Positions 33,187-42,262 of a stretch of 53,563 nt of DNA are shown here, in pieces (position 1 is the first letter of the stretch; every line of letters starts with the position of its first letter). A model generated the notes under the pieces. That model was given only the letters and a program-made list of their open reading frames with translations. It was not told where the DNA came from and ran no database searches. A program made the translations under genes and the position numbers. The DNA is from Alphaproteobacteria bacterium (GTDB taxonomy: Bacteria > Pseudomonadota > Alphaproteobacteria > UBA2966): contig JAGWAU010000023.1 of NCBI GenBank assembly GCA_021296255.1, positions 1 through 53,563 of the forward strand. The letters run 5' to 3'.

Positions 33187-35292
33187 ATGGCGACAAACGG
33201 TCAGCACGCGAAAAGCCGGCGCATCGTGCGCGGGGCCTGCCCTCTCGACTGCCCCGACACTTGCAGTTGGGACGTGACGGTCGAGAACGGCCGTGCGGTG
33301 GACCTGCGCGGCGCGCGTGATCACCCGTTCACCCAGGGCAACCTCTGCGTCAAGGTGAACCGCTACCTCGAGCACACACGGGCGCCGGACCGTCTGCTGC
33401 ACCCGCTGCGGCGCGTCGGCAGGAAGGGCGCCGGCGAGTTCGAGCGGATCGGCTGGGACGAGGCCCTCGACGAGATCGGCACGCGCCTCAAGGAGGTCAT
33501 CGCGACCCATGGCGGCGAGGCCATCTGGCCCTGCTTCGGCACCGGGCACATGGGGGTTCTTCAGGGCATGTGGGGGTCCGGTTTTCGCCTGTGGAACGCG
33601 CTCGGCGCGTCGCAGCACCGGGTCACCATCTGCTCCGTCGCCGGCGTCGCCGGCACGCTGACGACTCTGGGCCAAGCCACCGGCATGGACCCGGAAGACC
33701 TGTCTCACGCGAAGCTCATCGTCATGTGGGGGTACAACCCTCTGTCCACGGGCAACCACGCCTGGCGCTTCATTTCCGAAGCGCGCCGCAGGGGCGCCCA
33801 TCTCGTCGCCATCGATCCCATCCGCACGCGGTCCGCTGCCCGGGCCGACGAGCACATCCCCATCCTGCCCGGTACGGACGCGGCGCTCGCTCTCGGGCTT
33901 CTCAACGTCGTCGTCGGCATGGGCGCCGAAGACAACGATTATCTGGATCGGCATACCAGGGACTGGCCCGCATTCCGCGAACGTATCCTCCAGTATCCGC
34001 CGGAGCGGGTCTCGGAGATCACCAGGGTTCCCGTCGACACCGTCATCGCCCTGGGCCGGCGCATCGCGACGACGCGGCCCACCGCCATCCGGTCGTCCAT
34101 GGGTATGCAGCGCCACGCCGGCGGCGGCATGGCCATCCGCACCATCAACGCGATCCCGGCGGTGACCGGAGATTGGCGGTTGCCCGGCGGCGGGGCCATC
34201 TATTCGACCGGCGCGGCGTTCCCCGGCAACTTCGCCAAAATCCGTCAGGGTGACTTGGACCGTCCCACGACGCGCGAGCTGACCACCACCCGCATGGGCG
34301 AAATCTTGCTCGAGTTCGACGATCCTCCGATCGACGCGTTGATCCTGTACGGCGCCAATCCGGCGGCGAGCTCTCCGCAGCAGGGGACGCTGCGGCGCGG
34401 ACTCGCGCGCGAAGACCTGTTCACGGTCGTCATCGAGAACTTCCCCACCGACACTGTCGACTACGCCGATGTCGTGCTGCCCTCGACCATGCAGACCGAG
34501 CACGCCGATATCCACAACGCTTTCGGCCACATGTACCTGCAATGGAACGAGCCTGCAGTCGCGCCGCCGGGCGAGTGCCTGCCGCACTCGGAGATCTTCC
34601 GGCGGCTGGCGCGGGCGATGGGCCTCAACGAGCCCTGCCTGTACGACAGTGACGACGACCTGGCGCAGGCCATCCTCGAGTCCGATCACCCGGCGCTCGA
34701 CGGCATCACGTTGGAAGCGCTGAAGAAAAAGGGCTGGATTCGGCTCAACCTGCCGCGACCCTACCTGCCCTTCGCCGAGGGGTTCCCGACGGACTCGGGA
34801 AAGCTCGAATTCAACTCCCCGAGAGCCGCGGCCAAGGGCCTCGATCCGATGCCCGGATTTACGCCGCCGGGAGAAGTCACCGATGAGGACCTGGCAGGAC
34901 GGTATCCCCTGGCGCTCGTCGCTCCCGCATCCCATTACTTCCTCAACACGAACTTCGGCAACATGCCGGAGATGCTGAAGCGCGCCGGCCCGCGCCGCGT
35001 GACCCTGAACCCGGAAGATGCCGCCGTCCGCGGCATCGTCGAAGGGGATGTGGCGCGTATCTTCAACGATCGCGGAACGTTCGAGGCCGAAATCGTCGTC
35101 AGCGACGTCGTGCAACCGGGAATCGCGGCCAGCACCAAGGGCTATTGGCCCAAGATCATCGGTGAAAAGGCCAACCTCAACCTGACGGTGGCCGAGCGCG
35201 ACTCCGACATGGCCGGCGGTGCCGTGTTTCACGACAACCGGGTCGAAGTCGAGCTGCTGCGCCGAAGCGAAGCGGCTCTCGCCTCGGCATAG
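33187..35292 (+). CDS. DMSO-reductase-family molybdopterin oxidoreductase
   Basis: This 701-residue bis-MGD molybdenum enzyme has an N-terminal [4Fe-4S] motif CPLDCPDTC plus the fourth Cys in NLCVK. Other blocks are the cofactor-binding GYNPLSTGNHAWRF, DPIRTRSA, ILPGTDAALALGLLNVV, YGANPAASSPQQ and the FPTDTVDYADVVLPS strand. The C-terminal molydop_binding domain has NTNFGNMPEML and GDVARIFNDRG. No Tat signal is present, so it acts in the cytoplasm. Such soluble members occur without partner subunits and have poorly known substrates. It starts at ATG 33187 behind GGAGGG. It is divergent from the desulfhydrase gene and convergent with the GMC gene. Confidence 0.92.
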   Translation: MATNGQHAKSRRIVRGACPLDCPDTCSWDVTVENGRAVDLRGARDHPFTQGNLCVKVNRYLEHTRAPDRLLHPLRRVGRKGAGEFERIGWDEALDEIGTRLKEVIATHGGEAIWPCFGTGHMGVLQGMWGSGFRLWNALGASQHRVTICSVAGVAGTLTTLGQATGMDPEDLSHAKLIVMWGYNPLSTGNHAWRFISEARRRGAHLVAIDPIRTRSAARADEHIPILPGTDAALALGLLNVVVGMGAEDNDYLDRHTRDWPAFRERILQYPPERVSEITRVPVDTVIALGRRIATTRPTAIRSSMGMQRHAGGGMAIRTINAIPAVTGDWRLPGGGAIYSTGAAFPGNFAKIRQGDLDRPTTRELTTTRMGEILLEFDDPPIDALILYGANPAASSPQQGTLRRGLAREDLFTVVIENFPTDTVDYADVVLPSTMQTEHADIHNAFGHMYLQWNEPAVAPPGECLPHSEIFRRLARAMGLNEPCLYDSDDDLAQAILESDHPALDGITLEALKKKGWIRLNLPRPYLPFAEGFPTDSGKLEFNSPRAAAKGLDPMPGFTPPGEVTDEDLAGRYPLALVAPASHYFLNTNFGNMPEMLKRAGPRRVTLNPEDAAVRGIVEGDVARIFNDRGTFEAEIVVSDVVQPGIAASTKGYWPKIIGEKANLNLTVAERDSDMAGGAVFHDNRVEVELLRRSEAALASA

Positions 35293-35343
35293 CCTCCGGC
35301 GCAGCCGGGCGGACGAGGGGCCGGACGTCGGGTCGGACTGTGC

Positions 35344-36966
35344 CTACGCCGCCGTCTTGCCCGTCAGCAGGTCGGCACAGCGCTCGCCCATCATGATCGA
35401 AGGGGCATTGGGATTCGATGAGGTCATAAAGGGAAATACCGACGAATCCGCCACGCGCAAGCCGACGATGCCGTGCACCTTGAGCTCGTGGTCGACCACC
35501 GCCGCGGGATCCGCGCCCATCTTGCAGGTGCCGATCGGGTGCCAACTGGTTTGGCCGGCGGAGCGGATGTAGTCGATCAGGTCGTCGTCGGTCGCCGCCT
35601 CGGCACCGGGCAGCACTTCTCTGACGATAACCTTCTGCAAGGCGGGCTGCGCGGCGATCTTCCGCGTGAGCTTCAGGGCGGCAAGGCTCAGAGCCAGATC
35701 CCGCTCCGTCGACAAGTAGCCGGCACGGATCTCGGGCGCGGCCAGAGGATCGCCCGACGTGATGTGGACGGTGCCCCGGGATTCGGGATGAAGATTGAAC
35801 GTACCGATGGTGAAGCCCGGGTGCGGATCGACGCCCGACCCGCCGGTGATCGCGTACCGGTCCGCGCCGCTCACGTGCGCAAGCTGCATTTTGAGGGTGG
35901 GCTTTGCGTCGTCTCCCGTTTCCGCGGTGATCGCGTGTACCGAGACCGAAGGCGTGGCCAGCAGTCCCTTGCGCAGCAGCGTGTATTGCAGGCCGGCGCG
36001 CAGGCCGCGCCATCGGCTGTTGAGCAGGTCGTTGATCGTGATCGGCAGAGTGCAGTGATAGCTGATCCGCACCTGCAGGTGATCCTGCAGATTCTCGCCA
36101 ACCCCGGGCAGGTTCGCGACCGGCCGGATGCCGGCATTCCGAAGGATTTCAGGGTTTCCGATTCCCGATAGCTCCAGAATCTGTGGTGACATGATGGGAC
36201 CGGCGCACAGTATGACCTCGCTGTCCGCCCTGGCCCGATGAGAGTCCCCGTCGGCGGTGCGGTAGCGCACGCCCGTCGCCCGGTTCCCCTCGATGACGAT
36301 CCCGCTGGCCTGGGCGTCCGTCACCACGTGCAGATTGGACCGGCCGCGCGCCGGGTGCAGATAGGCGACGGCGGTGCTGCAGCGCCGTCCGTTCCGGATC
36401 GACATTTGAAGGTAGGAAACGCCGGGGTACGTCGCACCGTTGTAGTCGGGATTTTCGGGTATGCCTTGCTGTACGCACGCCTTATAGAACGCCTCGTTCA
36501 ACCGATCCCTGTAGGGGATGTCGATGACGTTGACGGGCCCTCCCGACCCCCGGTAGGCGGGGTCGCCGCCGAGCCGGTCCTCGAGGCGTTTGAAGTAGGG
36601 CAGCACGTCGTCGTAGCCCCAACCGGGACATCCCGCATCGCGCCAGCGGTCGTATTGCTCCGCGTCGCCCCGCACGAACACCATGCCGTTGACGCTGCTC
36701 GAGCCGCCCAGAACCTTGCCGCGCGGCCAATAGACCCGCTGCCCCTTCAGTTCGGGTTCGGGCTCCGTCGAAAACGGCCAGACGTACTCGCTGCCGGTGA
36801 TCAGCTTGCCGATGCCGAGCGGAATGCGCAGCCAGCGGTTCTTGTCCTCGCCTCCCGCTTCGAGCAGCAGCACCTTGTGCCGCCCGCTGGCGGTCAGGCG
36901 TTCCGCCAGCGCGGCCCCGGCCGAGCCCGCCCCGACCACGATGTAGTCGAATTGGCCTTCAGACAT
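35344..36966 (-). CDS. GMC-family FAD oxidoreductase (choline/alcohol dehydrogenase-like)
   Basis: This 540-residue flavoprotein has the FAD motif YIVVGAGSAGAALAERL at the N-terminus, KVLLLEAGG, the first GMC signature PRGKVLGGSSSVNGMVFVRG and the second signature GPIMSPQILELSGIG. The catalytic His476 is in SWHPIGTCKMG, with the matching Asn at about 518-520 in SSNPNAPS. It resembles choline dehydrogenase (BetA) and general alcohol dehydrogenases of the same group. No betB or betI is adjacent, so choline is not assured. It starts at ATG 36964-36966 and lies just downstream of the tRNA-Phe on the same strand. Confidence 0.92.
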   Translation of the reverse strand: MSEGQFDYIVVGAGSAGAALAERLTASGRHKVLLLEAGGEDKNRWLRIPLGIGKLITGSEYVWPFSTEPEPELKGQRVYWPRGKVLGGSSSVNGMVFVRGDAEQYDRWRDAGCPGWGYDDVLPYFKRLEDRLGGDPAYRGSGGPVNVIDIPYRDRLNEAFYKACVQQGIPENPDYNGATYPGVSYLQMSIRNGRRCSTAVAYLHPARGRSNLHVVTDAQASGIVIEGNRATGVRYRTADGDSHRARADSEVILCAGPIMSPQILELSGIGNPEILRNAGIRPVANLPGVGENLQDHLQVRISYHCTLPITINDLLNSRWRGLRAGLQYTLLRKGLLATPSVSVHAITAETGDDAKPTLKMQLAHVSGADRYAITGGSGVDPHPGFTIGTFNLHPESRGTVHITSGDPLAAPEIRAGYLSTERDLALSLAALKLTRKIAAQPALQKVIVREVLPGAEAATDDDLIDYIRSAGQTSWHPIGTCKMGADPAAVVDHELKVHGIVGLRVADSSVFPFMTSSNPNAPSIMMGERCADLLTGKTAA

Positions 36967-37020
36967 CGCGATGCCTATCGAGGTGGCGGGATGATCGGCG
37001 AGTCACGACCCTGAGGGAAA

Positions 37021-37096
37021 TGGTGCCCAGGGGCGGAGTTGAACCACCGACACGAGGATTTTCAGTCCACTGCTCTACCAACTGAGCTACCTGGGC
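37021..37096 (-). tRNA. tRNA-Phe (GAA)
   Basis: The cloverleaf is complete on the minus strand: acceptor GCCCAGG/CCTGGGC, D-arm AGCTCAGTTGGTAGAGC, anticodon loop CTGAAAA with anticodon GAA, T-arm GGTGG-TTCAACT-CCGCC, discriminator A and encoded CCA (37023-37021). In many alphaproteobacteria this gene directly follows yacG. Here about 2 kb (TauD gene, VapBC) lies between them. Confidence 0.97.
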
Positions 37097-37193
37097 ACGA
37101 CTCGCCCGCTGCCGAGCGGGGTGGCGAGCGAGGCCGGGTTATAGGGAATTCACCCCAAGCTGTCCAGGGACCGCGTGGCCACGAAAGGCGTCG

Positions 37194-38084
37194 TCACGCC
37201 GCCGTCGGAGCCGCCTCGGCAGCCGCATAGTACGGGTGATTCCCCTTGAGTTGTGTGCGGTGCATGATCCGGCGGGACGAGTGGTCGAACTCATCGCGGC
37301 GGTGCATGGCACACCGGTTGTCCCACATGACCAGATCTCCGACTTTCCAGGTATGCGTCCAGATGTTCTCCGGTGCCGTGGCACAGGCCCACAGCGTATC
37401 CAGAAGCTCTTCGCTCTCCTTCACCGAAAGTCCGGGAATGTAGGCGTTGGTGCGCCGTCCCAGGAAGAGCGCCGTACGCCCGGTTACGGGATGCGTGCGC
37501 AGGATCGGGTGATGCGCGCCGGGCGTTTTCGTCACGTCGGTAACCGGTTCAAATCCGTGCCGGAGACCGCCCGCCGACGTCAGAGTCGCGTCGTGGACGG
37601 CCTTCAAGTCTTGCACGCGCGCCTTTATGTCTTCCGGCAACACCTCATAAGCGCGGTACATGTTGCAGAAGCTCGTATCGCCCCCCGTGGGCGGGATTTC
37701 CAGGGAATAGAGCATCGACGCCGCCGGTGGTTTTTCGTAGGAACTCATGTCCGTGTGCCAATCGGACTCGGCGTTCCCCAAGCCCCCGATGGGACGGCCG
37801 TTCTCCACCACGTTCGAGATCACCGTGATCTCGTTGTACTCCCGCGCGGACACCTTTCCGTCGGGTGTCGCACCGATAGGGGCACCATCGAGTTCCCCGA
37901 ACCGGCCGCTGAATGCGACGAGTTGCGGATCATCGATTGTCTGGTCCCGAATCAGCAGGACGAGATGTTCCATCCACGCATCGTGGATCTCCTGGATGGT
38001 CCCATCGTCCAACGGCTCACCGAGGTCGACGCCCCCGATCTCGGCGCCGAGCGCGTCGGATAACGGATGTACGGTGACTCCCAT
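37194..38084 (-). CDS. TauD/TfdA-family Fe(II)/2-oxoglutarate dioxygenase
   Basis: This 296-residue protein has the iron ligands His110-x-Asp112 in SDWHTDMS and the distal His261 in NRCAMHRRD, with the 2-oxoglutarate-binding Arg about eleven residues later (SSRRIMHR). The start VHPLSDALGAEIGGVDLGEP is typical of TauD/TfdA. Members hydroxylate taurine, other sulfonates, sulfate esters or aryloxyacids; the substrate here is unknown. ATG 38082-38084 is chosen over the upstream open frame (to 38159) because CAGGAGACCAGGGAG precedes it and homology starts there. It lies between tRNA-Phe and the second VapBC pair. Confidence 0.9.
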   Translation of the reverse strand: MGVTVHPLSDALGAEIGGVDLGEPLDDGTIQEIHDAWMEHLVLLIRDQTIDDPQLVAFSGRFGELDGAPIGATPDGKVSAREYNEITVISNVVENGRPIGGLGNAESDWHTDMSSYEKPPAASMLYSLEIPPTGGDTSFCNMYRAYEVLPEDIKARVQDLKAVHDATLTSAGGLRHGFEPVTDVTKTPGAHHPILRTHPVTGRTALFLGRRTNAYIPGLSVKESEELLDTLWACATAPENIWTHTWKVGDLVMWDNRCAMHRRDEFDHSSRRIMHRTQLKGNHPYYAAAEAAPTAA

Positions 38085-38317
38085 CTCCCTGGTCTCCTGT
38101 TTCCCTGACGCCACGTTCGGCACCCAAACATAGTGCATTGGCACCACAGCACAAGCCACGGCCTCCGTGCTGTAATTGCAAATCAGAGGCCGTATGTAAA
38201 GTCACGGAACATGTCGCGAAGATCAGGGGACATCAGTCGGTTGAGCGGCCAATGTGTGAGAAAGGACGGGTCGGCAAGCACTCATTCGCGGTTATTTCCC
38301 GACACTTTCTTGCTTGA

Positions 38318-38704
38318 TCACGCGACCTCGACATCGGTGCGGGCGAAGTCCTCGCCCTTGAACAGCAGCGGCTCGCCCGTCACGTCGGCGAGCGCGTAAG
38401 CAAAGCAGTCACCGAAGTTCAGCGCCGCCGGGTGATTGCCCTTGCCGAAACGCCGCCAGGCGCGCCGAGCCGCTTCCATATGTTCCACCGTGGCCGGCGT
38501 CGGTTCAATCGCGGCGTCCTTCAGGAAGGTGTCGAGTTCATGACCTGCCGCCGTACCGCCGCGGTCCTCTAGAACGATGGACGCCTCCAGCACATTGGCG
38601 ACGGACATTCGACAGCCCGTGGCGGCCGCGATCGCCGTTTCATAGCGTTCGGCGTCCGGTTCACGATATAGAACGGCGAGCACCGCCGAACTGTCGATGA
38701 TCAC
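38318..38704 (-). CDS. vapC: PIN-domain toxin VapC
   Basis: This 128-residue protein has the acidic residues of a PIN RNase: Asp4 in MIIDSSAVLAVLYREPDA, Glu in VANVLEASIVL, Asp in NFGDCFAYALA, and a closing Asp in EDFARTDV. MIIDSSAV-x3-L-x4-E with LNFGDCFAYALA is the commonest VapC subtype in actinobacteria and rhizobia. The start codon overlaps the antitoxin stop (ATGA, 38701-38704). It probably cleaves tRNA or rRNA when free; its specific target is unknown. Confidence 0.93.
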   Translation of the reverse strand: MIIDSSAVLAVLYREPDAERYETAIAAATGCRMSVANVLEASIVLEDRGGTAAGHELDTFLKDAAIEPTPATVEHMEAARRAWRRFGKGNHPAALNFGDCFAYALADVTGEPLLFKGEDFARTDVEVA

Positions 38705-38958
38705 TTCGGCAATCCCCGTTCGTCATAGAGCACATCGCCATGCTGCACGGCAGATGGCCCCGGAGCCAAGAGCTTGGCGCAGCGCTCTGCGGTGGCGCGC
38801 ATCTTTTGAATACGGACTTCGACACTGCGTTCCCGCTTCTCGCGCTCAAGGCGTTCACGCAGCGCAACGGTAATTGCGCCGGTCATACTCTCGCCGGTCA
38901 ACCGGGCCAACTCATTGGCGAGCCGGCAGGTTTCGTCGTTCTTGATGTTGAGGCTCAT
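38701..38958 (-). CDS. vapB: VapB-type antitoxin
   Basis: This 85-residue partner of the downstream PIN toxin begins MSLNIKNDETCRLANELARL, the Rv0623/PSK-type DNA-binding start, then TGESMTGAITVALRERLERE. It ends in a flexible tail (VLYDERGLPK) that would insert into the toxin. It is followed by vapC with a 4-base overlap. The palindrome at 38969-38997, ending 11 bases before its start codon, is its likely autoregulatory site. Confidence 0.92.
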   Translation of the reverse strand: MSLNIKNDETCRLANELARLTGESMTGAITVALRERLEREKRERSVEVRIQKMRATAERCAKLLAPGPSAVQHGDVLYDERGLPK

Positions 38959-38968
38959 TGTCGATCTT

Positions 38969-38997
38969 GGGTAGATAGTACTATGCGAATTCTACCC
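38969..38997 (-). promoter_or_regulatory. Palindromic vapBC operator
   Basis: GGGTAGA (38969-38975) and TCTACCC (38991-38997) form a 7-base inverted repeat. Inside the left half lies the perfect 10-base palindrome ATAGTACTAT (38975-38984). TACTAT on the minus strand can serve as a -10 box. Position and symmetry suit VapBC autorepression. Confidence 0.55.
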
Positions 38998-39085
38998 TAA
39001 TCTTACACAGCAACCGCATACAACAACACCGATGAACGACCGCCACGGCCTCTGTCCTTGAGCCAACCCGTCGAGGTTCCCGCAA

Positions 39086-39328
39086 TCAGTCGGGGTCGTC
39101 CACGTCCCGCGCCGTTTCGGCCGCCTCGATCAGCTCTTCCAGTTCGGCGCCGTCGGGCGGCTCCACCGCCGGAATGGCATAGGAGCCGGAAAACCACCTC
39201 CCCAGATCGATCTCCTTGCAGCGCCTGGAGCAGAACGGTTCATGGCTCTGACCGGCGGGCGATCCGCATATGGGACAGGCCGCCTTCTTGGTCCGCTTGG
39301 GCTTGATCGGGAGACGTTCGACCGTCAC
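39086..39328 (-). CDS. yacG: DNA gyrase inhibitor YacG (zinc-binding)
   Basis: This 80-residue protein has the zinc ligands CPICG and [14 protein letters not shown], the full YacG signature, then an acidic tail. YacG binds GyrB and inhibits gyrase. It starts at GTG 39326-39328, 33 bases after the rng stop, and is the last gene of the murA-to-yacG block. After it come the inserted VapBC and TauD genes. Confidence 0.92.
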   Translation of the reverse strand: MTVERLPIKPKRTKKAACPICGSPAGQSHEPFCSRRCKEIDLGRWFSGSYAIPAVEPPDGAELEELIEAAETARDVDDPD

Positions 39329-39361
39329 CGCCGTCTCATATGCGCCCTGACGCGCGGTTTT

Positions 39362-40798
39362 CTAGTTGTCGCGCACGACATCGAAATGATCGGGCGCGAA
39401 CGCCTCGTCCCGGCGGAGCGTTATTTTACACCCCAAACGCCGGCCGAGAGCGTCCGCGTCGGCGGTCCGTTCGATGGCCGAGATCACGTCCGGAACCGCG
39501 ACGATGGTCAACGAACCGCCCGGGTTCTCTTCGGCTTCGCGTTCCGCGGTCGCCAAGGCATGATCGGCCGCCGTCTCGGCCGTATCGATCGAGCCCCGTC
39601 CTTCACAGACCGGACAGGCCTGGCTGACAATCTCCGAGAGCGCCGGTCCGGTCCGGCGCCGGGTCATCTCCAACAGGCCGAACCGGGACAACGTGCCCAC
39701 ATCGGTCGGTGCGGGATCTTCATGGAGGACTTCCCGTAGGGCTTCCACCACGCGCTCGGCGTTTCCCCGCCGGCGCATCTGGATGAAATCGACAACGACA
39801 GCGCCCCCGATTCCCCGCAGGCGAAGCTGGCGCCCGACCTCCTCGGCCGCTTCCAAATTCGTCTGCAACGCGGCTTCCTCGGGATTTCCCCGGTTGCGCC
39901 CTTTGGAATCGACATCGATCGCCGTCAGCGCCGCCGTCGTTTCGATGATGATCCGGCCGCCGCCCGGCAGGGGTACGCTCGGCTCGAAGACCTCCGCGAC
40001 CTGATCCTCAAGCTCGTGCCGGTCAAAGAGACTGCCGCTCCCGGTGTAGAGCGACATGCGGTCGACCAGCGCCGGCATGATCGTGCCCGCATACGCTTTC
40101 GCATCAGCCAGTGCCTCCGCATCGTCGACGAACACGGCCGTCTCCGGCGAAGCCACATAGTCGCGAACGGCGCGCGCCACGACACCCAGATCGGTGTGGA
40201 TGACGGCCGGGGGGTCGACCTTATCCGCATTCCGAAGAATCGTTCGCCAGACTTGACGCAGCGCGTCCAATTCCTGGGAAAACTCTTCCGGACCGGCTCC
40301 TTCCGCATTGGTTCGGACGATCACACCTTCGTCGTCACCCAGCAGCTCTTCCAGGGCATCGGAAAGACGCTGGCGCTCCTTCTCATCGAGGATGCGACGC
40401 GATAACGCGACACCGGTTCTATAGGGCGAATAGATCAGTGTCCGCCCCGGTAACGAGAGCGATGTCGTCAAGCGGGCGCCCTTGTCCCCAAAGGCGTCGC
40501 GGGCGACCTGAACGAGCAGGGAATCCCCTTCGCGAACGAGCTTGTTGATCGGCGGGGGCGGGCCGTCTCCGTGCTGATCTTCGGCCAGTTCGCGGGCGCT
40601 ATCGGCAGACAGAAACCCGTCCCGCTTCAATCCAACGTCCACGAACGCCGCGCGCAGGCCGGGCACGACGCTAAGAAACTGCCCCAGGTATATGTTTCAG
40701 CCCGAACTGCGGCGGCACGTCCGCTCGATGGCGAGATCGATGAGTTGGCCCAACCGCGTCAGGATGGGGCTGACGTTGATCAGGAGTTCTTCAGTCAT
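39362..40798 (-). pseudogene. rng: Ribonuclease E/G (rng), interrupted by one in-frame TGA
   Basis: From ATG 40796-40798 the gene reads MTEELLINVSP and further to ERTCRRSSG, then TGA at 40697-40699. The same frame continues NIYLGQFLSVVPGLRAAFVD and on to TAG 39362-39364. Together these are a normal RNase G of about 478 codons: S1-like N-terminal domain, RIIIETTAALTAIDVDSKGR (catalytic Asp region), FIQMRRRGN, then the CPVCEGRG zinc-link. The TGA stands where the family has a Gly before NIYLG, so GGA to TGA is a one-base change. A downstream start (GTG 40666) would give about 434 residues without the first strand of the S1 domain. Either this is a real nonsense mutation, a sequence error, or the gene is used from the internal start. 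Its ATG overlaps the maf stop. Confidence 0.8.
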
Positions 40799-41420
40799 CG
40801 CGTGCCTCCATCCCGGACCGGCCTTGCGCTTCCAGAACAGGATACCCGACCCCGGACAGCATCGCTGCGGTTTCGTGAAGTGGCAGGCCGACAACCCCGG
40901 AAAAGGAGCCCCGAAGCCAGCGAACAAAAAGGGCCGCACGTCCCTGGATTGCGTAACCGCCCGCTTTGCCCCGCCATTCCCCGCAGACAACGTAGGAGTC
41001 AATCTCCGATCTTTCCAGCCTCTTGAAGGCGACGGTCGACATGACGAGACGGGATCGCATGCGCTGCCGCGTATCGACCACCGCCACGCCCGAAAACACG
41101 CGGTGACGCCGGCCCGACAGCAGATTGAGGCAGTATCGGGCTTCCTCCTCGTCGTACGCTTTCGGAAGGATGCGCCGGCCACAGGCCACGACCGTGTCGG
41201 CGGCCAGGACGAATGCGTCGGCGCGCGACTCGGCGACCCGACGGGCTTTTTCCTGCGCCAGCCGCCGCGCCAGGTCCCCGGGCAGTTCCCCCGGGAGCGG
41301 GGTTTCGTCGATCTCCGCCGTACGGATTTCGTCAGGCGCCAGACCTGCCTGAAGAAGCAGCTGCCGGCGCCGAGGCGAAGCCGAAGCAAGGACCAGAGGC
41401 GAACCGGGCAGCGCGCCCAA
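40791..41420 (-). CDS. maf: Maf-family nucleoside triphosphate pyrophosphatase
   Basis: This 209-residue house-cleaning enzyme hydrolyses non-canonical or methylated NTPs. It starts LVLASASPRRRQLLLQAGL (signature SxSPRR) and has DETPLPGELPGDLARRLAQE, the catalytic FVLAADTVVACGRRIL, SGVAVVD, and GKAGGYAIQGRAALFV (the conserved AGGY-IQG). It is part of infA-maf-rng-yacG. Its stop (TGA 40791-40793) overlaps the rng ATG at 40796-40798, so rng translation depends on it. Confidence 0.95.
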   Translation of the reverse strand: MGALPGSPLVLASASPRRRQLLLQAGLAPDEIRTAEIDETPLPGELPGDLARRLAQEKARRVAESRADAFVLAADTVVACGRRILPKAYDEEEARYCLNLLSGRRHRVFSGVAVVDTRQRMRSRLVMSTVAFKRLERSEIDSYVVCGEWRGKAGGYAIQGRAALFVRWLRGSFSGVVGLPLHETAAMLSGVGYPVLEAQGRSGMEARDD

Positions 41421-41432
41421 CGAGAGACTGAT

Positions 41433-41651
41433 TTACTTGTAGCGGAACGTGATGCGGCCCTTGGTCAGATCATAGGGAGTCATTTCGACCAGGACCTTAT
41501 CGCCGGCAAGCACGCGAATGCGGTGCTTGCGCATCTTTCCCGCGGTGTGAGCCAACACTTCGTGACCATTCTCCAATTTGACCCGGAACATGGCGTTCGG
41601 CAGGAGCTCTCTCACGACGCCGGGAAACTCCAAAAGTTCTTCCTTAGCCAT
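41433..41651 (-). CDS. infA: Translation initiation factor IF-1
   Basis: This 72-residue S1/OB-fold protein begins [20 protein letters not shown] and continues [20 protein letters not shown], then [20 protein letters not shown] and ends GRITFRYK. It is an essentially invariant IF-1, binding the ribosomal A site during initiation. The frame is open upstream to 41726, but the ATG at 41649-41651 is the universal start, with GGAGGG ahead of it. It is followed 12 bases later by maf. Confidence 0.98.
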   Translation of the reverse strand: MAKEELLEFPGVVRELLPNAMFRVKLENGHEVLAHTAGKMRKHRIRVLAGDKVLVEMTPYDLTKGRITFRYK

Positions 41652-41803
41652 CCACCCTCCAGCATTGATGGAACGAATTACGTCTGTTTGCGCCGCAATG
41701 AAGGCGCGCGACAGCCAAAAAATCAAGCTTGCGCAAAATTTTCCTTGATCCGCCTTCCATCGTCCGCCCGTCCGCAGCGCGGTGCCCGTCGGGGATCCGA
41801 CGG

Positions 41804-42247
41804 CTAAATCCCGAGCGGGGTGTCGTCCGAAAAGCGTCGCAGAATGCGCTCCTGGAGCGAGTCCCGGACACTGCGATAGGCATCGAGGATCGTCTCGCGG
41901 CTACCCTGTATCACCGTCGCATCGAAGGTCTGCCAGTATTCGAGTTCGCAGGCCATGGCGCGCGTCAACTCGACGGCGCGGTGCTGGGCGTCGGGGGAGA
42001 GCGAGATCACGAGGTCGTAGGAGGTGTCTTCGAGCTGATCGAAGGTCTTGGGATTGTGACGGGAGAGATCGATCCCGATCTCTTCCATGACGGCCACGAC
42101 GAAGGCGTTTGGTTCACCTTGCCTCACGCCCACCGAATCAACGTAAACCTGATGGCCGAAATAGTGCTTCGTGATACCCTCGGCCATCGGCGAGCGCACC
42201 GCGTTCATGGTGCACGAGTACAAGACCGCGTGGGGGAGATCAGCCAT
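41804..42247 (-). CDS. Low-molecular-weight protein phosphatase / arsenate-reductase-like
   Basis: This 147-residue protein has the P-loop Cys12-x5-Arg18-Ser19 ([12 protein letters not shown]) near the N-terminus and an Asp-rich tail. Family members are either tyrosine phosphatases or thioredoxin-linked arsenate reductases. In alphaproteobacteria this gene regularly sits between UPF0262 and infA, as here, which points to a housekeeping phosphatase rather than arsenic resistance. It starts at ATG 42245-42247, 15 bases after the UPF0262 stop. Confidence 0.88.
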   Translation of the reverse strand: MADLPHAVLYSCTMNAVRSPMAEGITKHYFGHQVYVDSVGVRQGEPNAFVVAVMEEIGIDLSRHNPKTFDQLEDTSYDLVISLSPDAQHRAVELTRAMACELEYWQTFDATVIQGSRETILDAYRSVRDSLQERILRRFSDDTPLGI

Positions 42248-42262
42248 CGCTTCCGGCCACGG

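Noticed and set aside
40697..40699. UGA recoding (selenocysteine or reassigned codon) in rng
   Set aside because: TGA ends maf, hisD, murA and other intact neighbours, no SECIS-like hairpin is evident just after it, and the family has Gly, not Cys or Trp, at that place.
41804..42247. Arsenic-resistance arsC
   Set aside because: Family membership fits, but the gene lies in a housekeeping block, and no arsB, arsH or arsR is nearby.
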